From NCBI RefSeq assembly GCF_000718255.1, contig NZ_JOFJ01000009.1, positions 124,001 to 188,000 on the forward strand: a DNA stretch of 64,000 bases, in the 5' to 3' direction. The notes beneath the pieces are model-generated. The model was not told where the DNA came from, did no database searches, and saw nothing but the letters and a program-made list of their open reading frames with translations. This document shows positions 26,516 through 35,334 of the stretch, piece by piece (position 1 is the stretch's first letter; each line of letters starts with the position of its first letter). The stretch comes from Spirillospora albida. GTDB taxonomy: Bacteria; Actinomycetota; Actinomycetes; Streptosporangiales; Streptosporangiaceae. Both the position numbers and the translations under genes were made by a program.

Positions 26516-28906
26516 ATGACGGCCGGGCCTTCAGCCGAATCCCTCGCCGCACCCGTGCTCGTCGTCCGGACGCGGAACGGCGTCCACCGGCTGCGGGCCG
26601 GCGGCGCGTACCGGATCGGGCGCGATCCCGCGTCCGACATCGTGCTGGCCGACCCGCGCGTGTCCTGGTGGCACGCGGTGCTGAAGACCGGTCCCGGCGG
26701 CTGGGTCCTCGAGGACGCGGGCAGCAGCAACGGCACGTTCTGCGCGGGCCGCCGCGTCGAGCGGATGCCGATCGACGGCGAGCGCACGTTCAGCCTCGGC
26801 CATTCGACCGCCGGGGAGCCGCTCTCCTGCGCCCCGGCGCGGCCGGAACCGGCCGCGCCGGCCCGGGCGCGACCGCCCGTGACCGCTCCGCCGCCGGATC
26901 CGGCCGGCGCGGTGGGCGCCCGGCGGGTCGCGGGGCCGCGGGTCGACCGGAACCCGAGCCAGATCATCCGGGTCGCGCCGCGCACGCTGCGGATCGGGCG
27001 GGCGGCCGACAACGACGTGGTCGTGGCCGACCTGGCCGTGTCGCGGCACCACGCGGAGCTGCGCGGCGCCGGTCCCGGGCGGTACCGCATCGTCGACGTC
27101 GGCAGCCACAACGGGACGTTCGTCAACGGCGTCCGCGTGCAGCACGCCGAGCTGTCCGAGACGGACCTGGTCGGCATCGGGAACGCCACGTTCCGGCTGG
27201 TGGGCGACGAGCTCCGCGAGTTCGTCGACACCGGCGACGTGTCGGTGCAGGTGCAGGAGCTGACCGTCCGGACGCCGGAGGGCAAGGTCATCCTGGACGG
27301 GGTGGGCTTCCCGATCGCGGAGCGCTCCCTCGTCGGGGTGATCGGGCCGAGCGGGGCGGGCAAGTCCACGCTGCTCGGGGCCGTCACGGGGATGCGCCCG
27401 GCGACGGAGGGGACGGTCGTGTACGACGGCCGCGACCTGTACGCCGCCTACGACGAGCTGCGGCACCGGATCGGGCTCGTCCCGCAGGACGACATCCTGC
27501 ACGCGCAGCTCGCGACGCGGCAGGCGCTGCTGTACGCGGCGGAGCTGAGGTTCCCGGGCGACACGCGGCGGGAGGAGCGCGAGCAGCGGGTCGACGAGGT
27601 CCTGGCCGAGCTGGGCCTCACGCCGCACGCCCGCACCCGCATCGACCGGCTGTCGGGCGGGCAGCGCAAGCGGGTCAGCGTGGCGCTGGAGCTGCTGACG
27701 AAGCCGTCGCTGCTGTTCCTGGACGAGCCGACGTCCGGCCTCGACCCCGGCCTGGACAAGACCGTCATGGAGATGCTGCGCGACCTGGCGCACGACGGCC
27801 GGACGGTCATCGTCGTCACGCACAGCGTCGCGAACCTGGACACCTGCGACCGGCTGCTGGTGCTGGTGCCGGGCGGGCGGCTGGCCTACTACGGCCCGCC
27901 CGCCGAGGGCCTGGCGCACTTCGGGAAGCGGACGTGGGCGGAGGTGTTCCAGGCGTTCGACCGCGAACCGGACCGCGACTGGGCGGCCGAGTTCCGGGCG
28001 TCGCCGCGGTTCGCGAAGTACGTCACGAGCGGCCTGTACGGGGAGGGCGGCCCGACCGACGCACGGCCGCCCGCTCCGCCGCCGCGGCGCCAGTCGCGGC
28101 TCGCGCAGCTCGGCACGCTCTGCCGCCGGTACCTGTCGGTGATCGCGTCCGACCGCAGCTATCTGGTGCTGCTCGGCGTGATGCCGCTGATCCTGGGCGG
28201 GCTGATCGCCGCGATCCCGGCGCCGAAGGGGCTCGTGGCGGCGCCCGGCGGCAATGTGGACGCCGCGTCGAAGCTGATGGTGATGGCGTTCGCGGCGTGC
28301 TTCGCCGGGACGGGCAACGCCGTCCGGGAGCTCGTGAAGGAGCGCACGATCTACGCGCGGGAGCGGGCGGCGGGGCTGTCGGCGGGCGTGTACCTGATGT
28401 CGAAGCTGCTGGTCCTCGGCGTGATCACCGCCCTGCAGGCGGTCGTGATCGTGGCGATCGGGACGGTCGGGGTCGCGCTGCCGGAGCGGGGCGCGTTCAC
28501 GATCCCGCACGTGGAGCTGATCCTGGCGATGGCGCTGCTCGGCGTCGTGTCGATGGCGATGGGCCTGCTCGTGTCGTCGTCGGTGAACAGCTCGGAGAAG
28601 ACGCTGCCGCTGCTGATCGTCCTGTCGATGGCGCAGCTCGTGCTGTCGGGTGGGCTGGTGCGGCTGGCGGGGCTGGTCGGGCTGGAGCAGTTCGCGTGGC
28701 TGTCGCCGTCCCGCTGGGGGTTCGGCGCGGCGGCCGCCACCGTCGACCTCGACACGATCTACCCGCACGAGGGCGCCGCCGACCCGCTGTGGAAGAACAC
28801 GGCGGTCGCGTGGGGCACGGACATGGCGATCCTCGCCGTCCTGGGGCTGCTGTTCGCGGCGGCGGCCTGGTACCGGCTCTACCGGCTGAGGCCCCGCCGA
28901 CGCTGA
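26516..28906 (+). CDS. FHA-FHA-ABC transporter (Rv1747-like, ABCG topology)
   Basis: 796 residues. Two FHA domains (about 15-105 with G-S-S-N-G-T-F, and 150-240 with R-H-H-A-E-L and G-S-H-N-G-T-F) bind phosphothreonine. An ABC ATPase follows (Walker A G-P-S-G-A-G-K-S, signature L-S-G-G-Q-R-K-R, Walker B L-L-F-L-D-E-P-T-S-G-L-D-P), then six hydrophobic segments of the ABC2 membrane domain (about 545-785). Mycobacterium Rv1747 has this order and is controlled by Ser/Thr kinases through its FHA domains; it is implicated in exporting cell-envelope lipids. No kinase gene is adjacent here. Start ATG 26516, probably leaderless. Confidence 0.92.
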   Translation: MTAGPSAESLAAPVLVVRTRNGVHRLRAGGAYRIGRDPASDIVLADPRVSWWHAVLKTGPGGWVLEDAGSSNGTFCAGRRVERMPIDGERTFSLGHSTAGEPLSCAPARPEPAAPARARPPVTAPPPDPAGAVGARRVAGPRVDRNPSQIIRVAPRTLRIGRAADNDVVVADLAVSRHHAELRGAGPGRYRIVDVGSHNGTFVNGVRVQHAELSETDLVGIGNATFRLVGDELREFVDTGDVSVQVQELTVRTPEGKVILDGVGFPIAERSLVGVIGPSGAGKSTLLGAVTGMRPATEGTVVYDGRDLYAAYDELRHRIGLVPQDDILHAQLATRQALLYAAELRFPGDTRREEREQRVDEVLAELGLTPHARTRIDRLSGGQRKRVSVALELLTKPSLLFLDEPTSGLDPGLDKTVMEMLRDLAHDGRTVIVVTHSVANLDTCDRLLVLVPGGRLAYYGPPAEGLAHFGKRTWAEVFQAFDREPDRDWAAEFRASPRFAKYVTSGLYGEGGPTDARPPAPPPRRQSRLAQLGTLCRRYLSVIASDRSYLVLLGVMPLILGGLIAAIPAPKGLVAAPGGNVDAASKLMVMAFAACFAGTGNAVRELVKERTIYARERAAGLSAGVYLMSKLLVLGVITALQAVVIVAIGTVGVALPERGAFTIPHVELILAMALLGVVSMAMGLLVSSSVNSSEKTLPLLIVLSMAQLVLSGGLVRLAGLVGLEQFAWLSPSRWGFGAAAATVDLDTIYPHEGAADPLWKNTAVAWGTDMAILAVLGLLFAAAAWYRLYRLRPRRR

Positions 28907-28938
28907 CTCAACCGCGACGATCGGGGTAGACCGCCGCC

Positions 28939-29478
28939 ATGAACAGCGTGCCCGCGGACGGCCCGGACCCCGTCCGCGCCGAGATCACCCTGACCGTGAA
29001 CGGCTCCGAGCACCGGCTCGGGATCGACACCCGCGCGTCCCTGCTCGACACCCTCCGGGAGGACCTCGGGCTGACCGGCGCCAAGAAGGGCTGCGACCAC
29101 GGGCAGTGCGGCGCGTGCACCGTCCTGCTGGACGGCCGGCGGGTGAACGCGTGCCTGGCGCTCGCGGTCGCGCACGACGGCGCGGACGTCGTGACCGTGG
29201 AGGGGCTGGCGCGGGACGGGCGGCCGACCCGGCTGCAGGAGGCGTTCCTCGCGCACGACGCGCTCCAGTGCGGCTACTGCACCCCCGGCCAGCTGTGCTC
29301 CGCGACCGCCGTGCTGGACGAGCTGGGCCGCGGCCTGCCGAGCGCCGCCACCCCGGACCCGGCGGCCGAGCCCGTGCCGGACGACGCCGAGATCCGGGAG
29401 CGGATGAGCGGCAACCTGTGCCGCTGCGGCGCGTACGCCGGGATCGTCGCGGCCGTCCGGGAGGCGGCCCGCGCATGA
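28939..29478 (+). CDS. Molybdenum hydroxylase, [2Fe-2S] subunit (PaoA/YagT type)
   Basis: 179 residues. The plant-type ferredoxin cluster C-D-H-G-Q-C-G-A-C and the second, all-helical cluster domain (C-G-Y-C-T-P-G-Q and N-L-C-R-C-G-A-Y) carry all eight Cys. No Tat signal is seen, unlike periplasmic E. coli PaoA, so the enzyme should be cytoplasmic. It passes electrons from the molybdenum site to FAD. Its stop overlaps the ATG of the FAD subunit by four bases. Confidence 0.93.
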   Translation: MNSVPADGPDPVRAEITLTVNGSEHRLGIDTRASLLDTLREDLGLTGAKKGCDHGQCGACTVLLDGRRVNACLALAVAHDGADVVTVEGLARDGRPTRLQEAFLAHDALQCGYCTPGQLCSATAVLDELGRGLPSAATPDPAAEPVPDDAEIRERMSGNLCRCGAYAGIVAAVREAARA

Positions 29479-30452
29479 GGCCGTTCACCTACGCGCGCGC
29501 GGCCACCGAGGACGAGGCGGTCGCCGCCTGCACCGACGGCGCCGCGTACCTCGGCGGCGGGACGAACCTCGTCGACCTGATGCGGCTCGGCGTGGCGGAG
29601 CCGGCGCGGCTCGTGGACGTCGCGCACCTCGGCCACGACCGGATCGAGCGGCGCGCCGACGGCGGCCTGCGGATCGGCGCGGCCGTCACCAACGGCGACC
29701 TCGCGGCCGACCGGACGGTCCGGGCGGAGTTCCCGCTGCTGGCGCAGGCCGTCCTGGCGGGGGCGTCGGGCCAGATCCGCAATCTCGCGACGGTGGGCGG
29801 CAACCTGCTGCAGCGGACCCGCTGCGCCTACTTCCAGGACGTCACGAAGCCCTGCAACAAGCGCGAACCGGGCAGCGGCTGCCCGGCCCGCGAGGGCGAG
29901 CACCGCAACCTCGCGATCCTCGGGCACTCGGCGGGGTGCGTGGCGACCCACCCGTCCGACATGGCGGTCGCGCTCGCCGCGCTGGACGCGGAGGTCCGCG
30001 TCCGGGGGCGCGAGGGGACCCGGACGATCCCGTTCGGCGACCTGCACCGGCTCCCGGGCACCGCACCCGAGCGGGACACGTGCCTCGAACCGGGCGACCT
30101 CATCACGGCGGTGGAGGTGCCGCCGCTGCGGATGCCGTCCCGCTTCCGGAAGGCGCGCGAGCGGGCCTCGTTCGCGTTCGCGCTGGTGTCGATCGCGGCG
30201 GCGCTCCGCACGGACGTCCCGGGCGGCACCGTCACCGACGTCCGGATCGCGCTGGGCGGCGTCGCGCACCGGCCGTGGCGCGCCCGCCGCGCCGAGGAGC
30301 GGCTGCGCGGCGCCCGCGCGTCGGGCGAGGCGTTCCTGCGGGCGGCGGAGGCGGAACTGGAGGCCGCGGAGCCGCTCCGCGACAACGGCTACAAGGTGCC
30401 CCTGGCCCGCAACCTGATCGTCCGGACGCTGTCGGGGCTGGTGGCCCCTTGA
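29475..30452 (+). CDS. Molybdenum hydroxylase, FAD subunit (PaoB/YagS type)
   Basis: 325 residues. The FAD-binding pattern L-G-G-G-T-N-L-V-D and A-T-V-G-G-N-L-L-Q-R-T-R-C are clear. The insertion C-A-Y-F...P-C-N-K-R-E-P-G-S-G-C holds extra cysteines like those that bind a [4Fe-4S] cluster in E. coli PaoB, which ordinary xanthine dehydrogenase FAD subunits lack. This places the enzyme in the aldehyde-oxidoreductase PaoABC group. ATGA overlap upstream and a TTGA overlap downstream show tight coupling. Confidence 0.92.
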   Translation: MRPFTYARAATEDEAVAACTDGAAYLGGGTNLVDLMRLGVAEPARLVDVAHLGHDRIERRADGGLRIGAAVTNGDLAADRTVRAEFPLLAQAVLAGASGQIRNLATVGGNLLQRTRCAYFQDVTKPCNKREPGSGCPAREGEHRNLAILGHSAGCVATHPSDMAVALAALDAEVRVRGREGTRTIPFGDLHRLPGTAPERDTCLEPGDLITAVEVPPLRMPSRFRKARERASFAFALVSIAAALRTDVPGGTVTDVRIALGGVAHRPWRARRAEERLRGARASGEAFLRAAEAELEAAEPLRDNGYKVPLARNLIVRTLSGLVAP

Positions 30453-32506
30453 CGGACCGGCTGGAGGGGTGGGAGAAGGTCACCGGGGCGGCGCGGTACG
30501 CCTACGAGTACCCCCTGGAGAACGTCGCGTACCTGGCGGCCGTGCAGGCGACGGTGGCGCGCGGCGAGATCCTGGCCGTGGACGCGGAGGCGGCGCTGGG
30601 GATGCCGGGCGTCCTCGCGGTCCTGTCGGGCGGGAACGCGCCGCGGCTGGCGCCCGTGGACGACGGTGAGCTGGCGGTGCTCCAGTCGCGGCGCGTGGCG
30701 TACCGGGGGCAGTTCGTCGCCGCGGTGATCGCGGAGACGCCGGAGACGGCGGCCGAGGCGGCCCGGCACGTGCGCGTGGAGTACGCGCCCGAGGCGGCCG
30801 ATGTCCTGCTCCGCGCCGACCACGAGGGCCTGTACGCGCCGGAGAAGGTCAACGGCGGGTTCCCGGCCGACACGGAGTCGGGCGATCCCGACGCGGCGTT
30901 CGCGGCCTCCGCCGTCCGGGTGGACGCGACCTACACGACGCCCGCCGAGCACAACAACCCGATGGAGCCGCACACCACCGTCGCGCTGTGGGAGGACGAC
31001 GGGACGCTCGTCCTCTACGACTCCAACCAGGGGCCGTCCGCGGTCCAGAGCACCCTGGCCGAGGTGTTCGGGCTGGAACCCGCGCAGGTGCGGGTGATCT
31101 CCGAGCATGTCGGCGGCGGGTTCGGGTCGAAGGGCACCCCCCGGCCGAACGTCGTGCTCGCGGCGATGGCGGCGCGCGTCACCGGCCGCCCGGTGAAGTT
31201 CGCGGTCCCCCGGCGGCAGATGTGGGCGACGACCGGGTACCGGACGCCGACGATCCAGCGCGTCCGGCTCGGCGCCGGCCTCGACGGGCGGCTCGACGCG
31301 GTGATCCACGAGGTGGTCGCGCAGACGTCCGCCGTCCGGGAGTTCGCCGAGCAGGCGGCCGTCCCGGCGCGCATGATGTACCGGGCGGCGAATCGCCGCA
31401 CGCGGCACCGGATCGTCCGGCTGGACGTGCCGTCGCCGTCGTGGATGCGGGCGCCCGGCGAGACGCCCGGCATGTTCGCGCTGGAGTCGGCGATGGACGA
31501 GCTCGCCGTCCTGACCGGCGTCGACCCGGTCGAGTTGCGCGTCCGCAACGACGCCCCGGAGGACCCGGAGAGCGGGCTGCCGTTCAGTTCCCGCAACCTC
31601 GTGGCGTGCCTGCGGGAGGGCGCCGCGCGGTTCGGCTGGGACGCCCGGGACCCGCGTCCCGGCGTCCGCCGCGAGGGCCGCACGCTGCTCGGCACGGGCG
31701 TCGCCGCCGCGACCTATCCGGCGTCGACCCGGCCCGGGGAGGCGGTCGCCCGCGCCGAGCCGGACGGCACGTTCACGGTCCGCGTCGCCGCCGCCGACAT
31801 CGGCACCGGCGCCCGAACCGCGCTCGCCGTGATCGCCGCGGACGCCCTCAAGACGGACCTGGGCAAGGTCCGGATGGAGATCGGCGACAGCCGGCTGCCG
31901 CGCGCGGTGGTCGCGGGCGGGTCGGCGGGGACGTCGAGCTGGGGCACCGCGGTGGTCCGGGCGTGCGAGGCGCTGCTCGTCCGGCTGAACGGGGAGATCC
32001 CGCCGGAGGGCGTGGAGGCGCGCGCGTCGACGGCCGACGAGGTGCGCAGCCGGCAGAAGTACGCCCGGCACGCGTTCGGAGCGCACTTCGCCGAGGTCGC
32101 GGTGGACCTCGACACCGGCGAGGTGCGGGTGCCGCGCATGCTCGGCGTGTTCGCCGCGGGCCGCATCATCAACCCGAAGGCGGCCCGGTCCCAGTTCGTC
32201 GGCGGCATGACGATGGGCATCGGCATGGCGCTGCTGGAGGAGTCCATCATGGACGAGGCGTTCGGCGACCACGTCAACCGCGACCTCGCCCAGTATCACG
32301 TCCCCACCTGCGCGGACATCCGGAAGATCGACGCGGTGTGGGTGCCGGAGGCCGACCCGCACCTGAATCCGATGGGAGCGAAGGGCATCGGCGAGATCGG
32401 GATCGTGGGCGCCGCCGCCGCGATCGCGAACGCCGTCCACCACGCGACCGGCGCCAGGTTCCGCGACCTGCCGATCACTCCCGCCCGCGTCCTCGCCGAA
32501 CTGTAG
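30449..32506 (+). CDS. Molybdenum hydroxylase, molybdopterin subunit (PaoC/YagR type)
   Basis: 685 residues. It begins E-K-V-T-G-A-A-R-Y-A-Y-E, the start of the aldehyde/xanthine oxidase fold; has G-G-G-F-G-S-K-G for the cofactor and the catalytic Glu in G-A-K-G-I-G-E-I-G near the C-terminus. It would hydroxylate an aldehyde or heterocycle. I use TTG 30449, which overlaps the previous stop (TTGA) and gives the family's usual N-terminus; no ATG or GTG is better placed. No XdhC/PaoD-type maturation gene follows. The 3' end overlaps the CopD-CtaG gene by 32 bp. Confidence 0.92.
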   Translation: MTDRLEGWEKVTGAARYAYEYPLENVAYLAAVQATVARGEILAVDAEAALGMPGVLAVLSGGNAPRLAPVDDGELAVLQSRRVAYRGQFVAAVIAETPETAAEAARHVRVEYAPEAADVLLRADHEGLYAPEKVNGGFPADTESGDPDAAFAASAVRVDATYTTPAEHNNPMEPHTTVALWEDDGTLVLYDSNQGPSAVQSTLAEVFGLEPAQVRVISEHVGGGFGSKGTPRPNVVLAAMAARVTGRPVKFAVPRRQMWATTGYRTPTIQRVRLGAGLDGRLDAVIHEVVAQTSAVREFAEQAAVPARMMYRAANRRTRHRIVRLDVPSPSWMRAPGETPGMFALESAMDELAVLTGVDPVELRVRNDAPEDPESGLPFSSRNLVACLREGAARFGWDARDPRPGVRREGRTLLGTGVAAATYPASTRPGEAVARAEPDGTFTVRVAAADIGTGARTALAVIAADALKTDLGKVRMEIGDSRLPRAVVAGGSAGTSSWGTAVVRACEALLVRLNGEIPPEGVEARASTADEVRSRQKYARHAFGAHFAEVAVDLDTGEVRVPRMLGVFAAGRIINPKAARSQFVGGMTMGIGMALLEESIMDEAFGDHVNRDLAQYHVPTCADIRKIDAVWVPEADPHLNPMGAKGIGEIGIVGAAAAIANAVHHATGARFRDLPITPARVLAEL

Positions 32507-34205
32507 CGACGCAGGCCGGCAGGGTGGCGAGGGCGGCGAGCCCGCAGAGCAGCCAGATCCCGAGCCGCTGGTCCTCCGGGAGCGGCGCGCCCCAGGCCCG
32601 GCCCAGCGTGCCGTACCAGCCGCCGCCGAAGACCGACCCGGAGCCGGACAGCAGCAGGCCCCCGAGGACGTGCACCGGCAGTGTCGCGAGGGGCCACCAT
32701 GTCCCGGACGTCGCGGCGAAGAACGCGACGCCGATCGTGAGGAAGCCCGCCAGTGCCACCGAGTGCAGGGCGTGGTTGGACAGCGCCGGGCCGAACAGCG
32801 GCGTCAGGTACCAGAGGTACAGGCTCGCGAAGAACAGCGGGACGGCGACGGCGGGGCGGGGGGCGCGGCGCGGCGGCTCCGGCGGAGCGCCCCGCACCAG
32901 CAGCAGCGGCCCGAGCACCCCCACCATGACGTGCTGGACGGCGTTCGCGCTGAACAGCACCATGCTGTACCGGGCGAGGCCGCCGCACGTGGCGAGCAGG
33001 ACGACCGCCAGGCCCGCCGTCCACGCGAGGACGCGCCGCGAGGGCAGGTCGCGGCGTCGCACGGCCCGGACCCCGTACAGCACGGCCCCGGCGCCGACCA
33101 GCACGGCGAACAGCGGGTCGAACCACCGGCCCGGCAGCAGGGACGAGACGCCGGGCGGGCCGGGCAGCGGGAAGCCGAGCCGCAGCGTGACCGCGTCCAG
33201 CGTGCCGGGCGCGACCTCGGGCGGCGGGGTGCGCGCCAGCCCGGTCGCGAGCGCCATCGTCGCCGCCATGACGATGATCTCGGCGGCGGCGAGCCGCGCC
33301 AACCCCCCGCCCGGCAGCGCCGGGATCGTCCGGCGCCGGTGCCACCAGCCCATGGCGCCCAGCACGGCGAACGCCACCGCCTTCGCGGCGACCAGCGCTC
33401 CGTACCGGGAATCGAGGTGGACGCCGCCGAGCCGGATCCACGCCTGCACGGCGCCGCTCACCCCGACGACGGCGAACGCGACCAGCGCGAGGGTGCTGTA
33501 GCGGGCCGCGACGCCGGGCAGCCGGTCCCGGACGTCCGGTGCCAGCAGCACCAGGGCGACGAGCCCGCCGGCCCACAGCGCGGCGCCCGCGACGTGCGCG
33601 GCGAGGCTGTGCACGGCGAGCGCGTGGTGCGCGCTCCCGGCGGCGTGGCCGGTGAACAGCGGGGGCAGCAGCCCGGCGAGCGCGCACAGCAGCAGGTGCC
33701 CCGGGCGGTGCTCGGCGGCCGGCAGCCGCGCCGCGACCGCGAGCGCCGCCGCGACCGCGATGACGAGGACCAGCGCCCGGCCCTGCGGGAGGTCGGCGGC
33801 GAACGTCCGCAGCAGGCCGCCGGTGACGCCGGTGAGGGCGGGGACGCCGAACAGGTCCGACACCGAGAACGCCATCAGCGTCAGCGCGCACAGCGCCCAG
33901 CCGAGCGCGGCGCGCGCCGCGGCCCGCAGGCAGCGGCGGGTCGCCGCCGGAGCCCCGGGGACCAGCACGGCCGCCGCGGCCAGCCATCCCACCGTGAGGG
34001 CGGACGTGACGTGCACGCCGAGCCGCGCGATCGCGAGGCCGGTTTTGGTCACCGCGTCCGCCTGCGTCAGCCCCGGCACCGCGGACGGGCTCAGCGCGCC
34101 GCCGAGCCGCACCACCAGCATCAGGACGATCAGGGCGAGGGCCAGCGCGCACGCCGCGACGGCGGGCCGGTCGGTGCGGGGCGCCCGGCGGGCGGGAGTG
34201 GCCAC
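32475..34205 (-). CDS. CopD-CtaG fusion membrane protein
   Basis: 576 residues with about 13-15 hydrophobic segments. Residues 1-330 match the CopD copper-import family (H-S-L-A-A-H-V-A-G-A-A-L-W-A-G-G with paired His). Residues 340-570 match the caa3-type CtaG cytochrome-oxidase assembly family (F-S-A-N-A-V-Q-H-V-M-V-G and N-H-A-L-H-S). It is thought to bring copper across the membrane for cytochrome oxidase or other cuproenzymes. This fusion is widespread in actinomycetes. GTG start. No CopC gene is adjacent. Confidence 0.85.
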   Translation of the reverse strand: MATPARRAPRTDRPAVAACALALALIVLMLVVRLGGALSPSAVPGLTQADAVTKTGLAIARLGVHVTSALTVGWLAAAAVLVPGAPAATRRCLRAAARAALGWALCALTLMAFSVSDLFGVPALTGVTGGLLRTFAADLPQGRALVLVIAVAAALAVAARLPAAEHRPGHLLLCALAGLLPPLFTGHAAGSAHHALAVHSLAAHVAGAALWAGGLVALVLLAPDVRDRLPGVAARYSTLALVAFAVVGVSGAVQAWIRLGGVHLDSRYGALVAAKAVAFAVLGAMGWWHRRRTIPALPGGGLARLAAAEIIVMAATMALATGLARTPPPEVAPGTLDAVTLRLGFPLPGPPGVSSLLPGRWFDPLFAVLVGAGAVLYGVRAVRRRDLPSRRVLAWTAGLAVVLLATCGGLARYSMVLFSANAVQHVMVGVLGPLLLVRGAPPEPPRRAPRPAVAVPLFFASLYLWYLTPLFGPALSNHALHSVALAGFLTIGVAFFAATSGTWWPLATLPVHVLGGLLLSGSGSVFGGGWYGTLGRAWGAPLPEDQRLGIWLLCGLAALATLPACVATVRRGRGRE

Positions 34206-34248
34206 GCCCGTGATACGGGAACGGCGCGGCCCCGGGTTCAGCGAGCAC

Positions 34249-34254
34249 TAGGGT
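34249..34254 (+). promoter_or_regulatory. Possible -10 box of a leaderless transcript
   Basis: TAGGGT ends seven bases before the ATG at 34262, without a Shine-Dalgarno in between. Confidence 0.45.
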
Positions 34255-34261
34255 ATCCCGC

Positions 34262-35326
34262 ATGCCGGACCTCCCCCCGCGTCCCGACCCCGGCCGGCTG
34301 CTCGGCTGCCTGCTCGGCGGTGCGATCGGCGACGCCCTCGGCGCGCCCGTCGAGGGCTACTCCCTCGACCGGATCCGCGCCCTGCACGGGCCGTCCGGGC
34401 TCACCGGGTTCAGCGCCGAACGGTTCGGCGCGGGCGCGATCACGGACGACACGCAGCTGACGATGTTCACCGCGTACGCGCTCGTCCGGGCGGCGGAGCG
34501 GGCGCGCACCCGGGGGTTCGGCGGCTCGCACCTCGTCCTGCTGCAGCTGGCGTACCTCACCTGGCTGCGCGGCCAGGGCGAGACGTTCCCCGAGATGGAC
34601 GTGCACGGGGGCGGCTGGCTGGAGGCGGAGACCGCGCTGATGACGCGGCGCGGGCCGGGGCGCAGCACGATCGCGGCGCTGCACCGGGTCGCCGAGCAGA
34701 CGTTCCGGGGGGCGCCGTTCGGCACGGTCGAGCATCCGGTGAACGACTCCAAGGGCTGCGGCGGGGTGATGCGGGCCGCGCCGTGCGGGTTCCCGCTGCC
34801 CGACCCCGACGACACGTTCCGGCTGGGCTGCGACATGGCCGCGCTGACCCACGGCCACCCGAGCGGGTACCTGCCGGCGGGCGTCCAGGCGACCGTGGTC
34901 TGGGCGCTGCTGCGCGGCGCGGACCTCCCGGACGCCATCGACACCGCCCGGACGCTCCTCGTCCGCCGTCCCGGGCACGAGGAGACGGCCGAGGCGCTGG
35001 ACGCGGCCGTCGACCTGTCCTGGAAGAGCGGCCCGCCGACGGCGGAGCGGCTCTCGACACTCGGCGCCGGCTGGATCGGGCCGGAGGCGCTCGCGATCGC
35101 CGTGTACGTCGCGCTGACCGTTCCGCCGGGCGAGCGCGCGGGGCGGGACGGCCTGGTCCTCGCCGTCAACCACGCGGGCGACAGCGACTCGACCGGCGCG
35201 ATCACCGGCGGCATCCTCGGCGCCGCCTACGGCCCCCACGTATTCCCGGCGCGGTGGCGGGAGGGGGTGGAGGTCGCCTCCGCGATCGCCCGCCTCGCCG
35301 CCGAGTGCACCGCCGAGTTCTGTTGA
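34262..35326 (+). CDS. ADP-ribosylglycohydrolase family protein
   Basis: 354 residues. It has the fold's hallmark motifs for the two Mg ions: G-A-I-G-D-A-L-G-A-P at about 20, T-D-D-T-Q-L-T-M-F at about 62, and H-A-G-D-S-D-S-T-G-A-I-T-G near the end. The family removes ADP-ribose from modified proteins or small molecules (DraG, ARH types). Eight bases separate it from the SPFH-like gene downstream, so the two are probably co-transcribed. Likely leaderless. Confidence 0.92.
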   Translation: MPDLPPRPDPGRLLGCLLGGAIGDALGAPVEGYSLDRIRALHGPSGLTGFSAERFGAGAITDDTQLTMFTAYALVRAAERARTRGFGGSHLVLLQLAYLTWLRGQGETFPEMDVHGGGWLEAETALMTRRGPGRSTIAALHRVAEQTFRGAPFGTVEHPVNDSKGCGGVMRAAPCGFPLPDPDDTFRLGCDMAALTHGHPSGYLPAGVQATVVWALLRGADLPDAIDTARTLLVRRPGHEETAEALDAAVDLSWKSGPPTAERLSTLGAGWIGPEALAIAVYVALTVPPGERAGRDGLVLAVNHAGDSDSTGAITGGILGAAYGPHVFPARWREGVEVASAIARLAAECTAEFC

Positions 35327-35334
35327 GGAGCGAG

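Noticed and set aside
26531..28768. A 745-codon minus-strand open frame opposite the FHA-ABC gene
   Set aside because: Shadow of the sense codons; Arg/Asp/His-rich with no domain.
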